Below are positions 46,367 through 55,520 of a stretch of DNA of 64,000 nt, piece after piece. This stretch comes from a candidate division FCPU426 bacterium (lineage in GTDB: Bacteria; Oederibacteriota; Muellerivitia; Muellerivitales; DAHXKG01): assembly GCA_027366525.1 (NCBI GenBank), contig DAHXKG010000006.1, positions 62,001 through 126,000 of the forward strand, in the 5' to 3' direction. Position 1 is the stretch's first letter. The number at the start of each line of letters is the position of its first letter. A program made the position numbers and the translations under genes. Under the pieces are notes generated by a model. That model was not told where the DNA came from. It saw nothing but the letters and a program-made list of their open reading frames with translations, and searched no databases.

Positions 46367-47342
46367 AAATAATCGCATAGGAGTTTTTATGGGGGGGTGG
46401 AGTCCTGAGCGAAATATTTCTATTCAATCGGGTACCAATGTTTTGAATCAATTGCAACAAATTGGATTTAAAACCATTCCGGTTATTTTAAATAATTTGG
46501 ATCGGCAAGAGAAAAAATTACGATCTAGGATTCAAAAATTAAATTTGGATTTTGCATTTATCGTTTTGCATGGTGGATATGGAGAAAATGGAGGAATTCA
46601 AAACCTATTGAAAACGATGAATATCCCTTTTTCAGGATCGCCTGCTTTGGCATGCTCGTTGGCCATGAATAAAGCCTTTTCGAAGCTAATTTTTGATTCA
46701 ATTCAGATTCCGACGGCTCCATGGATTGCGTTGAATCGAAAGCATCGTTTAAAACATGGAATTAAAGCAGTGTTTGAAAAATTTTCACTACCGGTTGTAG
46801 TGAAACCGGTGGATTTGGGTTCTGCTATTGGCGTAACGATTGTCAAACATATTCAACAGCTACAATTGGCAGTCAGAAACGCTTTTAAATATAGTCCATG
46901 GATTCTAATTGAAAAATACATTTCAGGGAAAGAGATAACGGTGGGTGTGCTTGGTGAAAAAACATTACCTATCATTGAAATTATTCCCCAGAATGAATTT
47001 TATGATTATGACGCTAAATATACTCCTGGAAAATCTTTCCATCGACCAGCTCAAATTTCCGCTCAGCAATGGAAAAGATCACAAGAACTATCGATTCAAG
47101 CGGGGAAAGCACTAGGCTGTTTGGGATATTACCGCGTCGATATGATTTGTCCACAAGTGGGTGAACCGCAAGTTCTGGAAGTTAATACAGTTCCGGGTTT
47201 TACTAAAACAAGTTTATTTCCAGAAGCAGCAAAAGCGGCCGGCTATTCCAGTAAGAAACTTTTGAACAAAATTATTCAATTGGGCATTCAATTTAATGGA
47301 AAAGTTAATGTTAACCATAAAGGAAGTCGGTATGTATTATAA
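46344..47342 (+). CDS. ddl: D-alanine--D-alanine ligase
   Basis: Ddl makes the D-Ala-D-Ala used by MurF. From the ATG at 46344 the protein is 332 residues, starting RIGVFMGGWSPERNISIQSG, where the family begins. The longer frame from 46263 would overlap murB by over 100 bp and is unlikely. LHGGYGENGGIQ, the ATP-grasp VVKPVDLGSAIGVTIV, EKYISGKEITVGVLG and the final EVNTVPGFTKTSLFP are all present. Confidence 0.94.
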   Translation: MTIRQQLKNNRIGVFMGGWSPERNISIQSGTNVLNQLQQIGFKTIPVILNNLDRQEKKLRSRIQKLNLDFAFIVLHGGYGENGGIQNLLKTMNIPFSGSPALACSLAMNKAFSKLIFDSIQIPTAPWIALNRKHRLKHGIKAVFEKFSLPVVVKPVDLGSAIGVTIVKHIQQLQLAVRNAFKYSPWILIEKYISGKEITVGVLGEKTLPIIEIIPQNEFYDYDAKYTPGKSFHRPAQISAQQWKRSQELSIQAGKALGCLGYYRVDMICPQVGEPQVLEVNTVPGFTKTSLFPEAAKAAGYSSKKLLNKIIQLGIQFNGKVNVNHKGSRYVL

Positions 47343-48315
47343 AGGAACTAGATTATCTTCGACATCCGAAGATCGGTTTAAAAAAAATTATTTTAACATT
47401 AATTTAATTTTTGGAAGATCAGCTGGGATTTTTTCGCGATTATTTCAGAGACGGAAAAAAACACAAGCATGGAATATTCGAGAACGGGATCGTTTTCAAA
47501 ATAGAAATACACAGCAATCTGTTTTGAATTTTAAATTTTCCAATGCAAAAGTTAACGAACCTATTTTATTTCATTTGAAAAACCAGAAAAGGTTTATGCA
47601 ATGGGCAATGGGCGGCTTTGTTTTAGTGGTCATGTTATTGGTGTACCATTATGGATTGAAAGATATTCAGGATTTGCCTTTGTTTAAATTAAAACAAATA
47701 TCGATTCAGGGAATTCATTTTGTGACAAAATCCCGTATTTTAAAATCGCTAGATGTTTCTAATAACGAAAATATGTTTAAATTAAATTTATTTAAAATTC
47801 AACATGATTTAAAGAAAATAGTATGGATTAAAAATGTATTGGTGGAACGTCGTCTTCCTAACACGTTGGTCATTTCTGTTAAAGAACGGCATCCTTTGGC
47901 TGTTATTAATGGAAGTATGGTTTGTAGTGTTGATAAAAGCGGTCGTATTCTGGGGCCTTCCACAGCATTAGTGAATAATCATTTGCCTCAAATTGAAGGC
48001 GTTGCAGTTCCTGTTAGTGCAATTGGAACTAAGCGGTTATCAAAATTGTTGTATCCGGCCATTCATTTTTTGAAATTCATAGATCATGTAAAACCATTGT
48101 GGGGTCGGTGTATATCAAGAATAAGTTTGTTGAATTCCGAAACGTTAAAAGTTGTTTTTGTGGGTGGATTAAAAGTTCTTTTCCCAACGGAAGTTTCCCG
48201 ATTGGACCTAGAACGAATGTCTGTTGTTTTAAATAATTTGAGAAAAAGAAAATTACAGCCCAAGCAATTAGATTTTCGCTTTAACAACATGGTTGTAGTT
48301 CAAGTTAGGTCTTAA
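47332..48315 (+). CDS. ftsQ: cell division protein FtsQ
   Basis: FtsQ is a bitopic divisome protein with a periplasmic POTRA domain. The protein (327 residues from ATG 47332) has a long basic cytoplasmic part, a membrane segment (about residues 92-110), then a POTRA-like FKLKQISIQGIHFVTKSRIL...WIKNVLVERRLPNTLVISVKERHPLAVI region and the FtsQ domain. AGGAAG lies upstream of ATG 47332, which overlaps ddl by 11 bp; the ORF from 47296 would overlap by 47 bp. Confidence 0.9.
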   Translation: MYYKGTRLSSTSEDRFKKNYFNINLIFGRSAGIFSRLFQRRKKTQAWNIRERDRFQNRNTQQSVLNFKFSNAKVNEPILFHLKNQKRFMQWAMGGFVLVVMLLVYHYGLKDIQDLPLFKLKQISIQGIHFVTKSRILKSLDVSNNENMFKLNLFKIQHDLKKIVWIKNVLVERRLPNTLVISVKERHPLAVINGSMVCSVDKSGRILGPSTALVNNHLPQIEGVAVPVSAIGTKRLSKLLYPAIHFLKFIDHVKPLWGRCISRISLLNSETLKVVFVGGLKVLFPTEVSRLDLERMSVVLNNLRKRKLQPKQLDFRFNNMVVVQVRS

Positions 48316-48343
48316 AAATGTGGTTAATTAGGAGGTGAGACGC

Positions 48344-49588
48344 ATGGGAAAAGAAATAAAAGAAGATGTGGTGGTAGGATTGGATTTAGGAACAACTAAA
48401 GTTTGTGCCATCATTGGAGAAATGGACAATGAAGGGCAGGTTCAAATTATTGGCGTTGGAACTACTCCTTCAACTGGATTGAAAAAGGGATCGGTCGTTA
48501 ATATTGAGCAAACCGTATCGGCCATTAAAAAAGCAGTCCAGGATGCAGAACGGATGGCGGGAGTTGATATTCAATCAGTATGTGTGGGGGTGGCGGGAGG
48601 ACATATTAAAGGGTTGAATAGTCGTGGGGTAATTGCTGTTGCAAGACGCGATAAAGAAATCACCGATATTGATCAGGCAAGAGTTATTGAAGCGGCTCAA
48701 GCAATTGCGATTCCATTGGATCGAGAAATTATTCATGTTATTCCACAAGAATATATTGTGGATGATCAAGATGGGATAAAAAATCCTGTTGGCATGTCCG
48801 GGGTCCGTCTGGAAGCAGAAGTTCATGTTGTTACAGGAGCGGTAACGAGCGTTCAAAATATTATTCGAAGTGTGGAACGATCGGGACTAAGAGTATCCGA
48901 TATTGTTCTTCAGCCACTTGCGTCGGCGGAAGCAGTACTATCGGAGGATGAAAAAGAATTAGGGGTTGTTTTAATTGACATTGGAGGAGGAACAACCGAT
49001 ATTGCTGTTTTTATTAATGGGTCATTGTGGCACACCAGCATTATTACTTTAGGTGGAACCATGGTGACCAATGATGTGGCAGTCGGGTTGCGCACTCCAA
49101 ATACGGAAGCTGAAAATATTAAAATACAGTATGGCTGTGCCCGAACTATTCTGGTCAAAGAAGAAGAGGAGATAACTGTTCCTGGAGTTGGAGGACGTGC
49201 GGATCGACGAATGCCTCGAAGAGTTCTTTCGGAAATTATTGAACCACGTATGGAAGAAATTTTTGAATTGGTTCTAGAGGAGCTCAAAAAATTTGGATTC
49301 GAGGATCGAATTCCTGCAGGAGCAGTAATTACAGGCGGGGCGTCTCTAATGGAAGGCGTTGCCGACATTGCTGAAAAAGTACTTCAGTTGTCAGTAAGAA
49401 TTGGGTCTCCTAAACGCATTGGAGGAGTATCTGATGTAATTTCGAATCCAAGTTATTCGACGGCTGTTGGATTGGTTTTTACCGCTATGAAAAAAACAAC
49501 AGCTGGTGTTAAAGGGTCCAATGTCAGTGATAAAAATAAAAAAGGAATATTAAGCAAAATGAAAAGTTGGTTTGGAGATTCTTTTTAA
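48344..49588 (+). CDS. ftsA: cell division protein FtsA
   Basis: FtsA is the actin-like protein that tethers FtsZ to the membrane. The protein has 414 residues, beginning with the ATP-binding VVGLDLGTTKVCAIIGE, then the SHS2-type 1C domain, LIDIGGGTTDIAVF and a C-terminal KMKSWFGDSF, which fits the amphipathic membrane-targeting helix. The near-perfect AGGAGGTGA at 48330-48338 sits 5 bp before the ATG at 48344, so that start is preferred to GTG 48335. Confidence 0.96.
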   Translation: MGKEIKEDVVVGLDLGTTKVCAIIGEMDNEGQVQIIGVGTTPSTGLKKGSVVNIEQTVSAIKKAVQDAERMAGVDIQSVCVGVAGGHIKGLNSRGVIAVARRDKEITDIDQARVIEAAQAIAIPLDREIIHVIPQEYIVDDQDGIKNPVGMSGVRLEAEVHVVTGAVTSVQNIIRSVERSGLRVSDIVLQPLASAEAVLSEDEKELGVVLIDIGGGTTDIAVFINGSLWHTSIITLGGTMVTNDVAVGLRTPNTEAENIKIQYGCARTILVKEEEEITVPGVGGRADRRMPRRVLSEIIEPRMEEIFELVLEELKKFGFEDRIPAGAVITGGASLMEGVADIAEKVLQLSVRIGSPKRIGGVSDVISNPSYSTAVGLVFTAMKKTTAGVKGSNVSDKNKKGILSKMKSWFGDSF

Positions 49589-49613
49589 TTTTAAGAATCA
49601 ATATTGCAGTCTC

Positions 49614-49709
49614 TTGAAATTATGCGTGTGAATTATAGGAAAGGATCTTGGATGTACAGAAGTTGAAATAAAGGAATTTGGATTTGAAAATTTGTTGGTG
49701 AATTATAGT
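49614..49709 (+). repeat. duplicated 25-bp element upstream of ftsZ, possible tandem promoters
   Basis: Two copies of a 25-bp element, at 49614-49638 and 49684-49708, start with TTGAAA and end with the identical GTGAATTATAG. They agree at 21 of 25 positions and are spaced 70 bp apart. Each could be a TTGAAA/TATAG(G/T) promoter with a short 14-bp spacer, or a pair of protein-binding sites. They lie in the only sizeable spacer inside the dcw cluster. Confidence 0.45.
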
Positions 49710-49750
49710 CGAGCAGTTGTTGAAAATGAAATAACTTTAAGGAGATGATC

Positions 49751-50911
49751 ATGATTGAATTTAATGAAGATGAAGTTCAACAGTATGTTGCCCAATTAAA
49801 AGTTATCGGTGTTGGTGGAGGTGGCTGCAATGCCATTAATCGAATGGTTACTGCTGGAATTCAAGGCGTGGAATTTATAGCGGCCAATACGGATTATAAA
49901 TCATTGAAAAAAAGCTTAGCTCCTAAAAAAATTCAATTAGGGAAAAACTTAACTAAAGGGTTAGGTTCAGGAGGAGAACCGCCTGTGGGTCGTCAAGCGG
50001 CTATTGAATCAACAGAAGAAATCGAAAAAAATTTAGCTGGAGCAGATATGCTATTTATTGCTGCCGGCATGGGTGGCGGAACTGGAACTGGAGCAGCTCC
50101 AGTCATAGCTGAAATTTCAAAAAAATTAGGGATTCTCACTGTTGGGATGATTACTCGTCCGTTTGGGTGGGAAGGACCAGTACGATCACAACGTGCGGAA
50201 GAAGGGCTTCAATTACTTTACCCACATTTAGATGCGATTATAACGATTCCGAATGATCGTTTGAATACGGCTATTGATCAAAACACGGAATTTGATACGG
50301 TTATGCTTCGAGTTGATGAAATTTTATTGCATGCGATTCAAGGCATTACTGGTATTATTCATTCAGAAGGATATATCAATCGAGATTTTGCAGATGTGAA
50401 ACGAGTATTAACGTCACGCGGAAAAGTTTTGATGGGAGCTGGGTATGGAACTGGGGAAGATCGCGCTTTGAAAGCTGTTCAACAAGCAGTGAATAGTCCA
50501 CTGCTAGAAGATGTTGATATTGCGAATTCTTCAATCGTGCTGGTGCAAGTGACGCATGGCCAAAATTTCGAGTACAATGAATATACTCAAATTTATGGGT
50601 TTCTTGAAAAAGCGGCTCGTCCTGGAGCCGAAATTATTCCTGGAACCGTACCGGATTCGAATTTAAAGGAAGGTGTTCGGGTAACTATTATTGCAGCTGG
50701 ATTCGAAAAGAAGATTGATTCGATGCAGGAAAATGTTCTGGATTTTAAAAATTTTGTGAATCCAACCTTTCAAACGAATAAACCTACTCCAATCAGTGGA
50801 AGCTCGGGTGATGAGTTTGAGGTAAAGTTGGATCGCAAACTTTCGGAAGAAAAATATGAAATTCCAGCATATTTGCGACGAAAATTATATGGTAAATTAA
50901 CTCAAAATTAA
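49751..50911 (+). CDS. ftsZ: cell division GTPase FtsZ
   Basis: FtsZ is the tubulin homologue forming the division ring. The protein has the IGVGGGGCNAINRM start, FIAANTD, the tubulin signature GMGGGTGTGAAP and the T7 synergy loop NRDFAD. The conserved C-terminal peptide EIPAYLRRKLYG, which binds FtsA and other partners, is intact. AAGGAG at 49739-49744 is spaced for the ATG at 49751 (386 residues); ATG 49745 directly abuts it. A 162-bp spacer with a duplicated element precedes the gene. Confidence 0.97.
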   Translation: MIEFNEDEVQQYVAQLKVIGVGGGGCNAINRMVTAGIQGVEFIAANTDYKSLKKSLAPKKIQLGKNLTKGLGSGGEPPVGRQAAIESTEEIEKNLAGADMLFIAAGMGGGTGTGAAPVIAEISKKLGILTVGMITRPFGWEGPVRSQRAEEGLQLLYPHLDAIITIPNDRLNTAIDQNTEFDTVMLRVDEILLHAIQGITGIIHSEGYINRDFADVKRVLTSRGKVLMGAGYGTGEDRALKAVQQAVNSPLLEDVDIANSSIVLVQVTHGQNFEYNEYTQIYGFLEKAARPGAEIIPGTVPDSNLKEGVRVTIIAAGFEKKIDSMQENVLDFKNFVNPTFQTNKPTPISGSSGDEFEVKLDRKLSEEKYEIPAYLRRKLYGKLTQN

Positions 50912-50931
50912 AATTATTGTAGGGGAAAAAA

Positions 50932-52071
50932 TTGAAAAATCATTGGAGCAACAAAAAGGTTTTGAAATATAGCTTGTTTATTGTCATAGGAGTAGTTATG
51001 TGCAGCAAGAGTTGGGGGAAAGCAGAACCTTTTCCCGCTCTTTCTGAACATACATCCCCATTGGTCGTTTTATGTTATCACCAATTTGGAAATCAGGATA
51101 AAGTCAAGGGAAGAAAAAATCCTTATAAAATATCCTCAGCAGATTTCTTGTGGCAAATGGAATATATTAAAAACCATGGAATTACTCCAGTTACAATGCA
51201 ACAAGTCGAAAATTATTTTTTAAAAGGAAAAGCCCTTCCTCCACATCCTGTTTTATTAACATTTGATGATGGATATAGGAGTATTTATCTAAAGGCGTAT
51301 CCAATTTTAAAACGTTTGCATTTTCCGGGAGTTCTATTCATTTATTCAGATTTTATTCGATATCAAGGACCGCTGTGTTTGAAATACTCGGATATTCGAA
51401 CCATGATGAAAAATGGATTGGTTGTGGAATCCCATTCTAAAAGTCATCCAAATTTTGAAATTGCAAGACGAAAATTGGGTTCTGTCAATTATCCAAAATT
51501 TGTAACTGAGCAGGTTGAAGAACCAATTCATTTTATTTTTAAACATTTTGGAGTGATTCCAAAAGTTTTTGCTTATCCATATGGAATTTATGATCCGGTG
51601 ATTCTTTCAGCACTTCAAAAAGCGGGATATAAACTTGGGTTTACTGTAAATTATGGCAACAATGACCGAAGTGTTCCATTATTGATGTTAAAAAGAAACA
51701 TGGTTACAACTTGGGTTTCCAAACAAGATTTTGAGCGGTATTTTAAAATGAGAGTATTACATTTAGCAGATTGCTTTCCAATGGATGGGCAAGCAATATA
51801 TACTCAAGAGCCAACAATTTGCATGAAAATCATAAATCCAATTCAAGCCTCGAGTTTGAAATTATTATCAAATACGCGTTCCATTCCATTTCAATATGAT
51901 TCGATTACAGGTATTTTGACTTGCGTAATTTCAAGGCCGATGTGGTATGGTGGGCATCAATTAACAGTATTTGCTCGAAATAATCAAAATCAAAAATTGG
52001 AGTATAGCTGGTATTTTCAAATAGTACATCCTGCTAAAACGGTTCCTCAAAATTTAAGATCTAATGAATAA
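50932..52071 (+). CDS. exported polysaccharide deacetylase (NodB domain)
   Basis: This is a carbohydrate esterase family 4-type protein, predicted to deacetylate peptidoglycan or another glycan outside the cytoplasm. The 379-residue protein has an N-terminal hydrophobic export segment (about 13-24), the catalytic/metal motif TFDDG (110-114), the zinc-ligand ESHSKSHPNF and FAYPYGIYDP. A beta-rich C-terminal domain of about 110 residues follows. The start is TTG at 50932 after AGGGG. It follows ftsZ by 20 bp and precedes an amidase, suggesting a wall-remodelling role. Confidence 0.85.
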   Translation: MKNHWSNKKVLKYSLFIVIGVVMCSKSWGKAEPFPALSEHTSPLVVLCYHQFGNQDKVKGRKNPYKISSADFLWQMEYIKNHGITPVTMQQVENYFLKGKALPPHPVLLTFDDGYRSIYLKAYPILKRLHFPGVLFIYSDFIRYQGPLCLKYSDIRTMMKNGLVVESHSKSHPNFEIARRKLGSVNYPKFVTEQVEEPIHFIFKHFGVIPKVFAYPYGIYDPVILSALQKAGYKLGFTVNYGNNDRSVPLLMLKRNMVTTWVSKQDFERYFKMRVLHLADCFPMDGQAIYTQEPTICMKIINPIQASSLKLLSNTRSIPFQYDSITGILTCVISRPMWYGGHQLTVFARNNQNQKLEYSWYFQIVHPAKTVPQNLRSNE

Positions 52072-52080
52072 GAGCTATTT

Positions 52081-53286
52081 ATGAGAATATCAAAATTTAT
52101 TTTTGGTTTAATAATAATTGCTTTGTTTATAGCCTCAGGTTCATGCTTGCTAGCCCAAACACAGTCAAAGTATTATAAATTTTGGGATCAATCAAATGGA
52201 TTACCAATTCAATTGCCGGAATTAAAAAGGGATGATCATGTATATCTTCCTTTAATTCCCATAATGACCAACTTGAAAAAATCAGTCAGTTGGAATTATA
52301 AAACGGGGGAAGTGATTTTAGGGGCCAATAATTTGGTTCAAATGATTCTTTTACAACCAACGCTACTTCTTGGTACAGACTCTTTGAGTATCGATCCCAT
52401 TTGTCAAATTAATGGACAATTGGCGATTACTCCATTGTCGGCTCGATTACTTTTGGAATCGCTTTTAAGTCAAAATGTTTATTTAAACCTAAAATTGCAA
52501 CAACTCATTATTGGTAATCCACCAAGCGAGCTAAAACAAAATTCGTTATTGACTCCACCATTAGCGAGTCGAACTCGAATTATATTTTCCGCTCCAAAGT
52601 CAAATAAATTATATCAAGTAAAAACGATCATTATTGATCCAGGGCATGGAGGTATTGATAGTGGGGCGATTGGATACGATGGGCGATATTTTGAAAAGCA
52701 AGCTACATTGGCTATTGCGTTGAAGGTTGTTGCAATTTTAAGAAAGCATCCGGGGTTACAGGTGTTAATGACTCGAACGGGAGATTACTATGTTAGTTTG
52801 CAACAACGATGTCAATTTGCAAATGAACATAATGGAGATGTTTTTGTAGCCATTCACTGTAATTCTGATTCTGATGGGATTGCATATGGAACGGAAACAT
52901 ATATTTATAGTTCGCATGCATCAAGTGCCAGAGCATTACGAGAGGCCAATTATGAAAACCAAGGTAATGGTAGGTTTTTAAGCTATATCAAGGCCGACTT
53001 AAGAGAAGAGGCATATCGTGGTCGGAGTTTTCTTTTGGCTGAAAAAATAGATTATCTAATCCATAAGCGCTTGAAGTTATATGTTCGAAGAATTCAGCAA
53101 GCCCCCTTTTATGTTTTGGCACATGTAAACATGCCATCCATTCTTATTGAAACAGCTTTTATTAGTAATCCACATGAAGAAAAGGAATTAGAGGATCCAG
53201 TATGGCAGGAAAGGATGGCTGAAGCCATTGCAGATGGAATTTTAGAATACAGAAAAATCGTGGAGCAAACCGTTGAAAATAAATAA
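52081..53286 (+). CDS. exported N-acetylmuramoyl-L-alanine amidase (Amidase_3)
   Basis: This zinc enzyme cleaves the bond between MurNAc and the stem peptide, needed for daughter-cell separation. The 401-residue protein has a signal peptide (about 1-25), an N-terminal domain resembling the stalk/copper-amine-oxidase-like fold (YLPLIPIMTNLKKSVSWNYKTGEVILG), and a C-terminal catalytic domain with IIDPGHGG, the glutamate of YFEKQ, AIHCNSD and the catalytic LIETAFISNPHEE. It lies directly behind the deacetylase gene and overlaps pgeF by 14 bp. Confidence 0.92.
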   Translation: MRISKFIFGLIIIALFIASGSCLLAQTQSKYYKFWDQSNGLPIQLPELKRDDHVYLPLIPIMTNLKKSVSWNYKTGEVILGANNLVQMILLQPTLLLGTDSLSIDPICQINGQLAITPLSARLLLESLLSQNVYLNLKLQQLIIGNPPSELKQNSLLTPPLASRTRIIFSAPKSNKLYQVKTIIIDPGHGGIDSGAIGYDGRYFEKQATLAIALKVVAILRKHPGLQVLMTRTGDYYVSLQQRCQFANEHNGDVFVAIHCNSDSDGIAYGTETYIYSSHASSARALREANYENQGNGRFLSYIKADLREEAYRGRSFLLAEKIDYLIHKRLKLYVRRIQQAPFYVLAHVNMPSILIETAFISNPHEEKELEDPVWQERMAEAIADGILEYRKIVEQTVENK

Positions 53287-54124
53287 AATAAGTCCAGAAA
53301 TTTTGAAATATGAAAACCAAGGTTTAGGATATGTTTCATTTACGCGATTAGCCAAGGAATCAATCTTGGTGCATGCTGTTACGACCCGGGAGGGAGGGGT
53401 TAGTAATTATCCGTATAAATCCTTAAATTTGAGTTTTGAAGTTGGCGATGATGCATTTCGAGTTGCCAAAAATCAAAATTTGGTTTTAAATTTGTTTAAA
53501 ATTCAACCCAAGTATTTAATTCGCGTAAAACAGGTTCATGAAGCTAAAGTCCTAAAAGTCAATCGAGCTTTTTTGGATGAGCAAATAAGGAGTTATCCTG
53601 CCCTAGTGGAAGCGGATGTTTTAGTTACTGCCATTCCATCAATTGCACTAATGGTTTTAGTCGCAGATTGTCTACCAGTTTTTGCATTTGATCCTGTTCA
53701 TCGTGCAATTGGGTTGGCGCATGCAGGATGGCGAGGAACGGTTCAATATGCTTCGGTCAAGATGATTGCTGCAATGAGCGAAAGTTTTGGAACCAAAGAA
53801 GAAGATGTGCGTATTGGATTAGGACCTTGTATTGGACCATGTTGTTATGAAGTGGGGACGGAAGTTTATCAAAAATTTCAAGAAAAATTCACATGGACTT
53901 CAGAAGTTTTAAAAGCATCAGGTCCATTAAAATGGAAACTGAATCTTTCGGAAGCCAATGCAAAACAATTAATGGAATTTGGAGTTTTAGAAAGAAATAT
54001 TTTTCGATCGAACTTGTGTACGATTCAAAATCGCGATTGGTTTTTTTCGAATCGTGCCGAGGCCAGCGAAACTCATCAAACAGGCAGAATGGCAGCAATT
54101 ATGATGTTGATGGATCAAGTCTAA
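53273..54124 (+). CDS. pgeF: peptidoglycan editing factor PgeF (YfiH/DUF152 laccase-domain protein)
   Basis: This family, formerly annotated as polyphenol oxidase, includes PgeF, which keeps L-Ser out of the peptidoglycan stem peptide; purine nucleoside activities are also reported for relatives. The 283-residue protein has KSLNLSFEVGDD, VKQVHEAKV, the metal-site VADCLPVFAFDP, LAHAGWRGT and IGPCIGPCCYEVG. The start is TTG at 53273 inside the amidase gene. Its position behind wall enzymes fits the editing role. Confidence 0.88.
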   Translation: MKINKISPEILKYENQGLGYVSFTRLAKESILVHAVTTREGGVSNYPYKSLNLSFEVGDDAFRVAKNQNLVLNLFKIQPKYLIRVKQVHEAKVLKVNRAFLDEQIRSYPALVEADVLVTAIPSIALMVLVADCLPVFAFDPVHRAIGLAHAGWRGTVQYASVKMIAAMSESFGTKEEDVRIGLGPCIGPCCYEVGTEVYQKFQEKFTWTSEVLKASGPLKWKLNLSEANAKQLMEFGVLERNIFRSNLCTIQNRDWFFSNRAEASETHQTGRMAAIMMLMDQV

Positions 54125-54143
54125 ATAAGGTTTTTATTATCCA

Positions 54144-54473
54144 ATGCAAACTTCATCCCGTCCTAATTTCTTAACACTATTATGCTTTCTAAATATTATT
54201 GGTGCAATATTAACATTGTTATATTTGTTTTCACCTCAGTCGAAGCAAATGGGAGCTTGGTTTCCAATGTTTTTATCAATGAGTGTGATAATAAACTTGG
54301 CGTTGATTGCTGGAATTTGGATGATGAGAAAAATGGCAGTTCGACTTTATACCGGTTGGTTTTTGATTCAACAACTAATTTATTATTTTGTGAAATTATG
54401 GGCATGGAATGTTTTTTTGCTTCCGGCATTGATTTTAATTATGGGATGGTTGGCTTACAAAGAAATGAAATAA
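54144..54473 (+). CDS. hypothetical four-segment membrane protein
   Basis: I do not recognise a family. The 109-residue protein has about four hydrophobic segments, a short polar N-terminus and a final WLAYKEMK. It lies 19 bp after pgeF and 3 bp before the glycosylase gene, so it is likely part of the same transcript. An overlapping 102-residue frame at 54182-54490 is judged a shadow because it lacks a ribosome binding site and overruns the next gene. Confidence 0.55.
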   Translation: MQTSSRPNFLTLLCFLNIIGAILTLLYLFSPQSKQMGAWFPMFLSMSVIINLALIAGIWMMRKMAVRLYTGWFLIQQLIYYFVKLWAWNVFLLPALILIMGWLAYKEMK

Positions 54474-54476
54474 TGT

Positions 54477-55421
54477 ATGACAAAGTATGATTTTTCAGGA
54501 TGTATTGAAATCCCAGAACCCTTTTCCTTGGGCTTAACGTTGTTGAGTGGTCAGTGTTTTAGATGGGATGGGCCGGATCATACGGGATATTTTAATGGCG
54601 TTGTTGATCAAAAAGTTATTCGACTTAAACAAGTTGGTAATAGATTATTTTATGATGTAATTGGTAATAAAATGAATTCAACCAAGGTAGTCGAAGCTTG
54701 GCTGATGTCCTATTTTAGGTTTAATGATCCACTTGAGAAGTGGTATAGGGACTTTCAAGTTATTCCAATAATGAGGCAAGCTGCTTTAGCATTACATGGC
54801 ATGCGGGTTCTACGACAAGATCCGTGGGAATGTGCCATTTCTTTTATGTGTGCTCAAGGTTTGTCTGTAGAGATTATTCGAATTGTTATTCAAAATCTCT
54901 GTGAAAAACATGGCGAATTAATTGCAGACACAAATAGTCAAACCTTTCCTTCAATTCAAAAAATTTCAGAACAGAACGCTGTTTTTTTTAGAAGATGTAC
55001 CAATAATTATTTAAATCGAGCAGATAGAATGATTCGCTTTGCCCGTTGTTTGTTAAACGATGTGTTTCAGTTGGATCACTTGCGCAATATTTCTAATGAA
55101 CAAGCACGATTTTTTTTAACGCTTTTTGATGGCATTGGTCCCAAAATTGCCGATTGTATTCTTTTGTTTTCATTAGATCATTTAGCGGCTTTCCCGATTG
55201 ATCGATGGGTTCTACGAGCATTAATTCAAATGAAATTGATCAAAAAATCATTGGTTTCGACCGAAGCAATTTCTACGGATAGATACTGGAAACTGGCTCA
55301 GTTGGCCCAGAATATTTTAGGGCCTCAATGTGGTGTTGCAAACTTATACCTTTTTTTTTATTTGAGGATCTTAGAAAATTCATCCTTAAGAAAAAAATTA
55401 GATCCATTTATAAATAAGTGA
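54477..55421 (+). CDS. OGG1-type 8-oxoguanine DNA glycosylase/AP lyase
   Basis: This helix-hairpin-helix glycosylase should excise 8-oxoguanine opposite cytosine. The 314-residue protein has an N-terminal OGG domain (LLSGQCFRWDG), QDPWECAISFMCAQ, the hairpin LFDGIGPKIADCILLF with the catalytic-type K223, and AAFPIDRW with the conserved D242. The QNN-type loop usually found after the CxQ motif reads AQGLSVEIIR here, so fine substrate choice may differ. It is the last gene of the run after ftsZ. Confidence 0.88.
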   Translation: MTKYDFSGCIEIPEPFSLGLTLLSGQCFRWDGPDHTGYFNGVVDQKVIRLKQVGNRLFYDVIGNKMNSTKVVEAWLMSYFRFNDPLEKWYRDFQVIPIMRQAALALHGMRVLRQDPWECAISFMCAQGLSVEIIRIVIQNLCEKHGELIADTNSQTFPSIQKISEQNAVFFRRCTNNYLNRADRMIRFARCLLNDVFQLDHLRNISNEQARFFLTLFDGIGPKIADCILLFSLDHLAAFPIDRWVLRALIQMKLIKKSLVSTEAISTDRYWKLAQLAQNILGPQCGVANLYLFFYLRILENSSLRKKLDPFINK

Positions 55422-55520
55422 CAATTTTTAGGCATCTAAAATTTTTTTCAAAAAATTTTTTTTTTTATTTTTATAATTTGATTACAATAATATTATTAAA
55501 GAAAATTAGGATGGAATTGC

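Noticed and set aside
48910-49368. 152-codon minus-strand frame inside ftsA
   Set aside because: It is fully antisense to a well-supported gene; its serine/proline-rich product is typical of a shadow frame.
54182-54490. 102-codon frame overlapping the small membrane protein
   Set aside because: It has no ribosome binding site, runs into the glycosylase gene, and its composition does not look like a protein.
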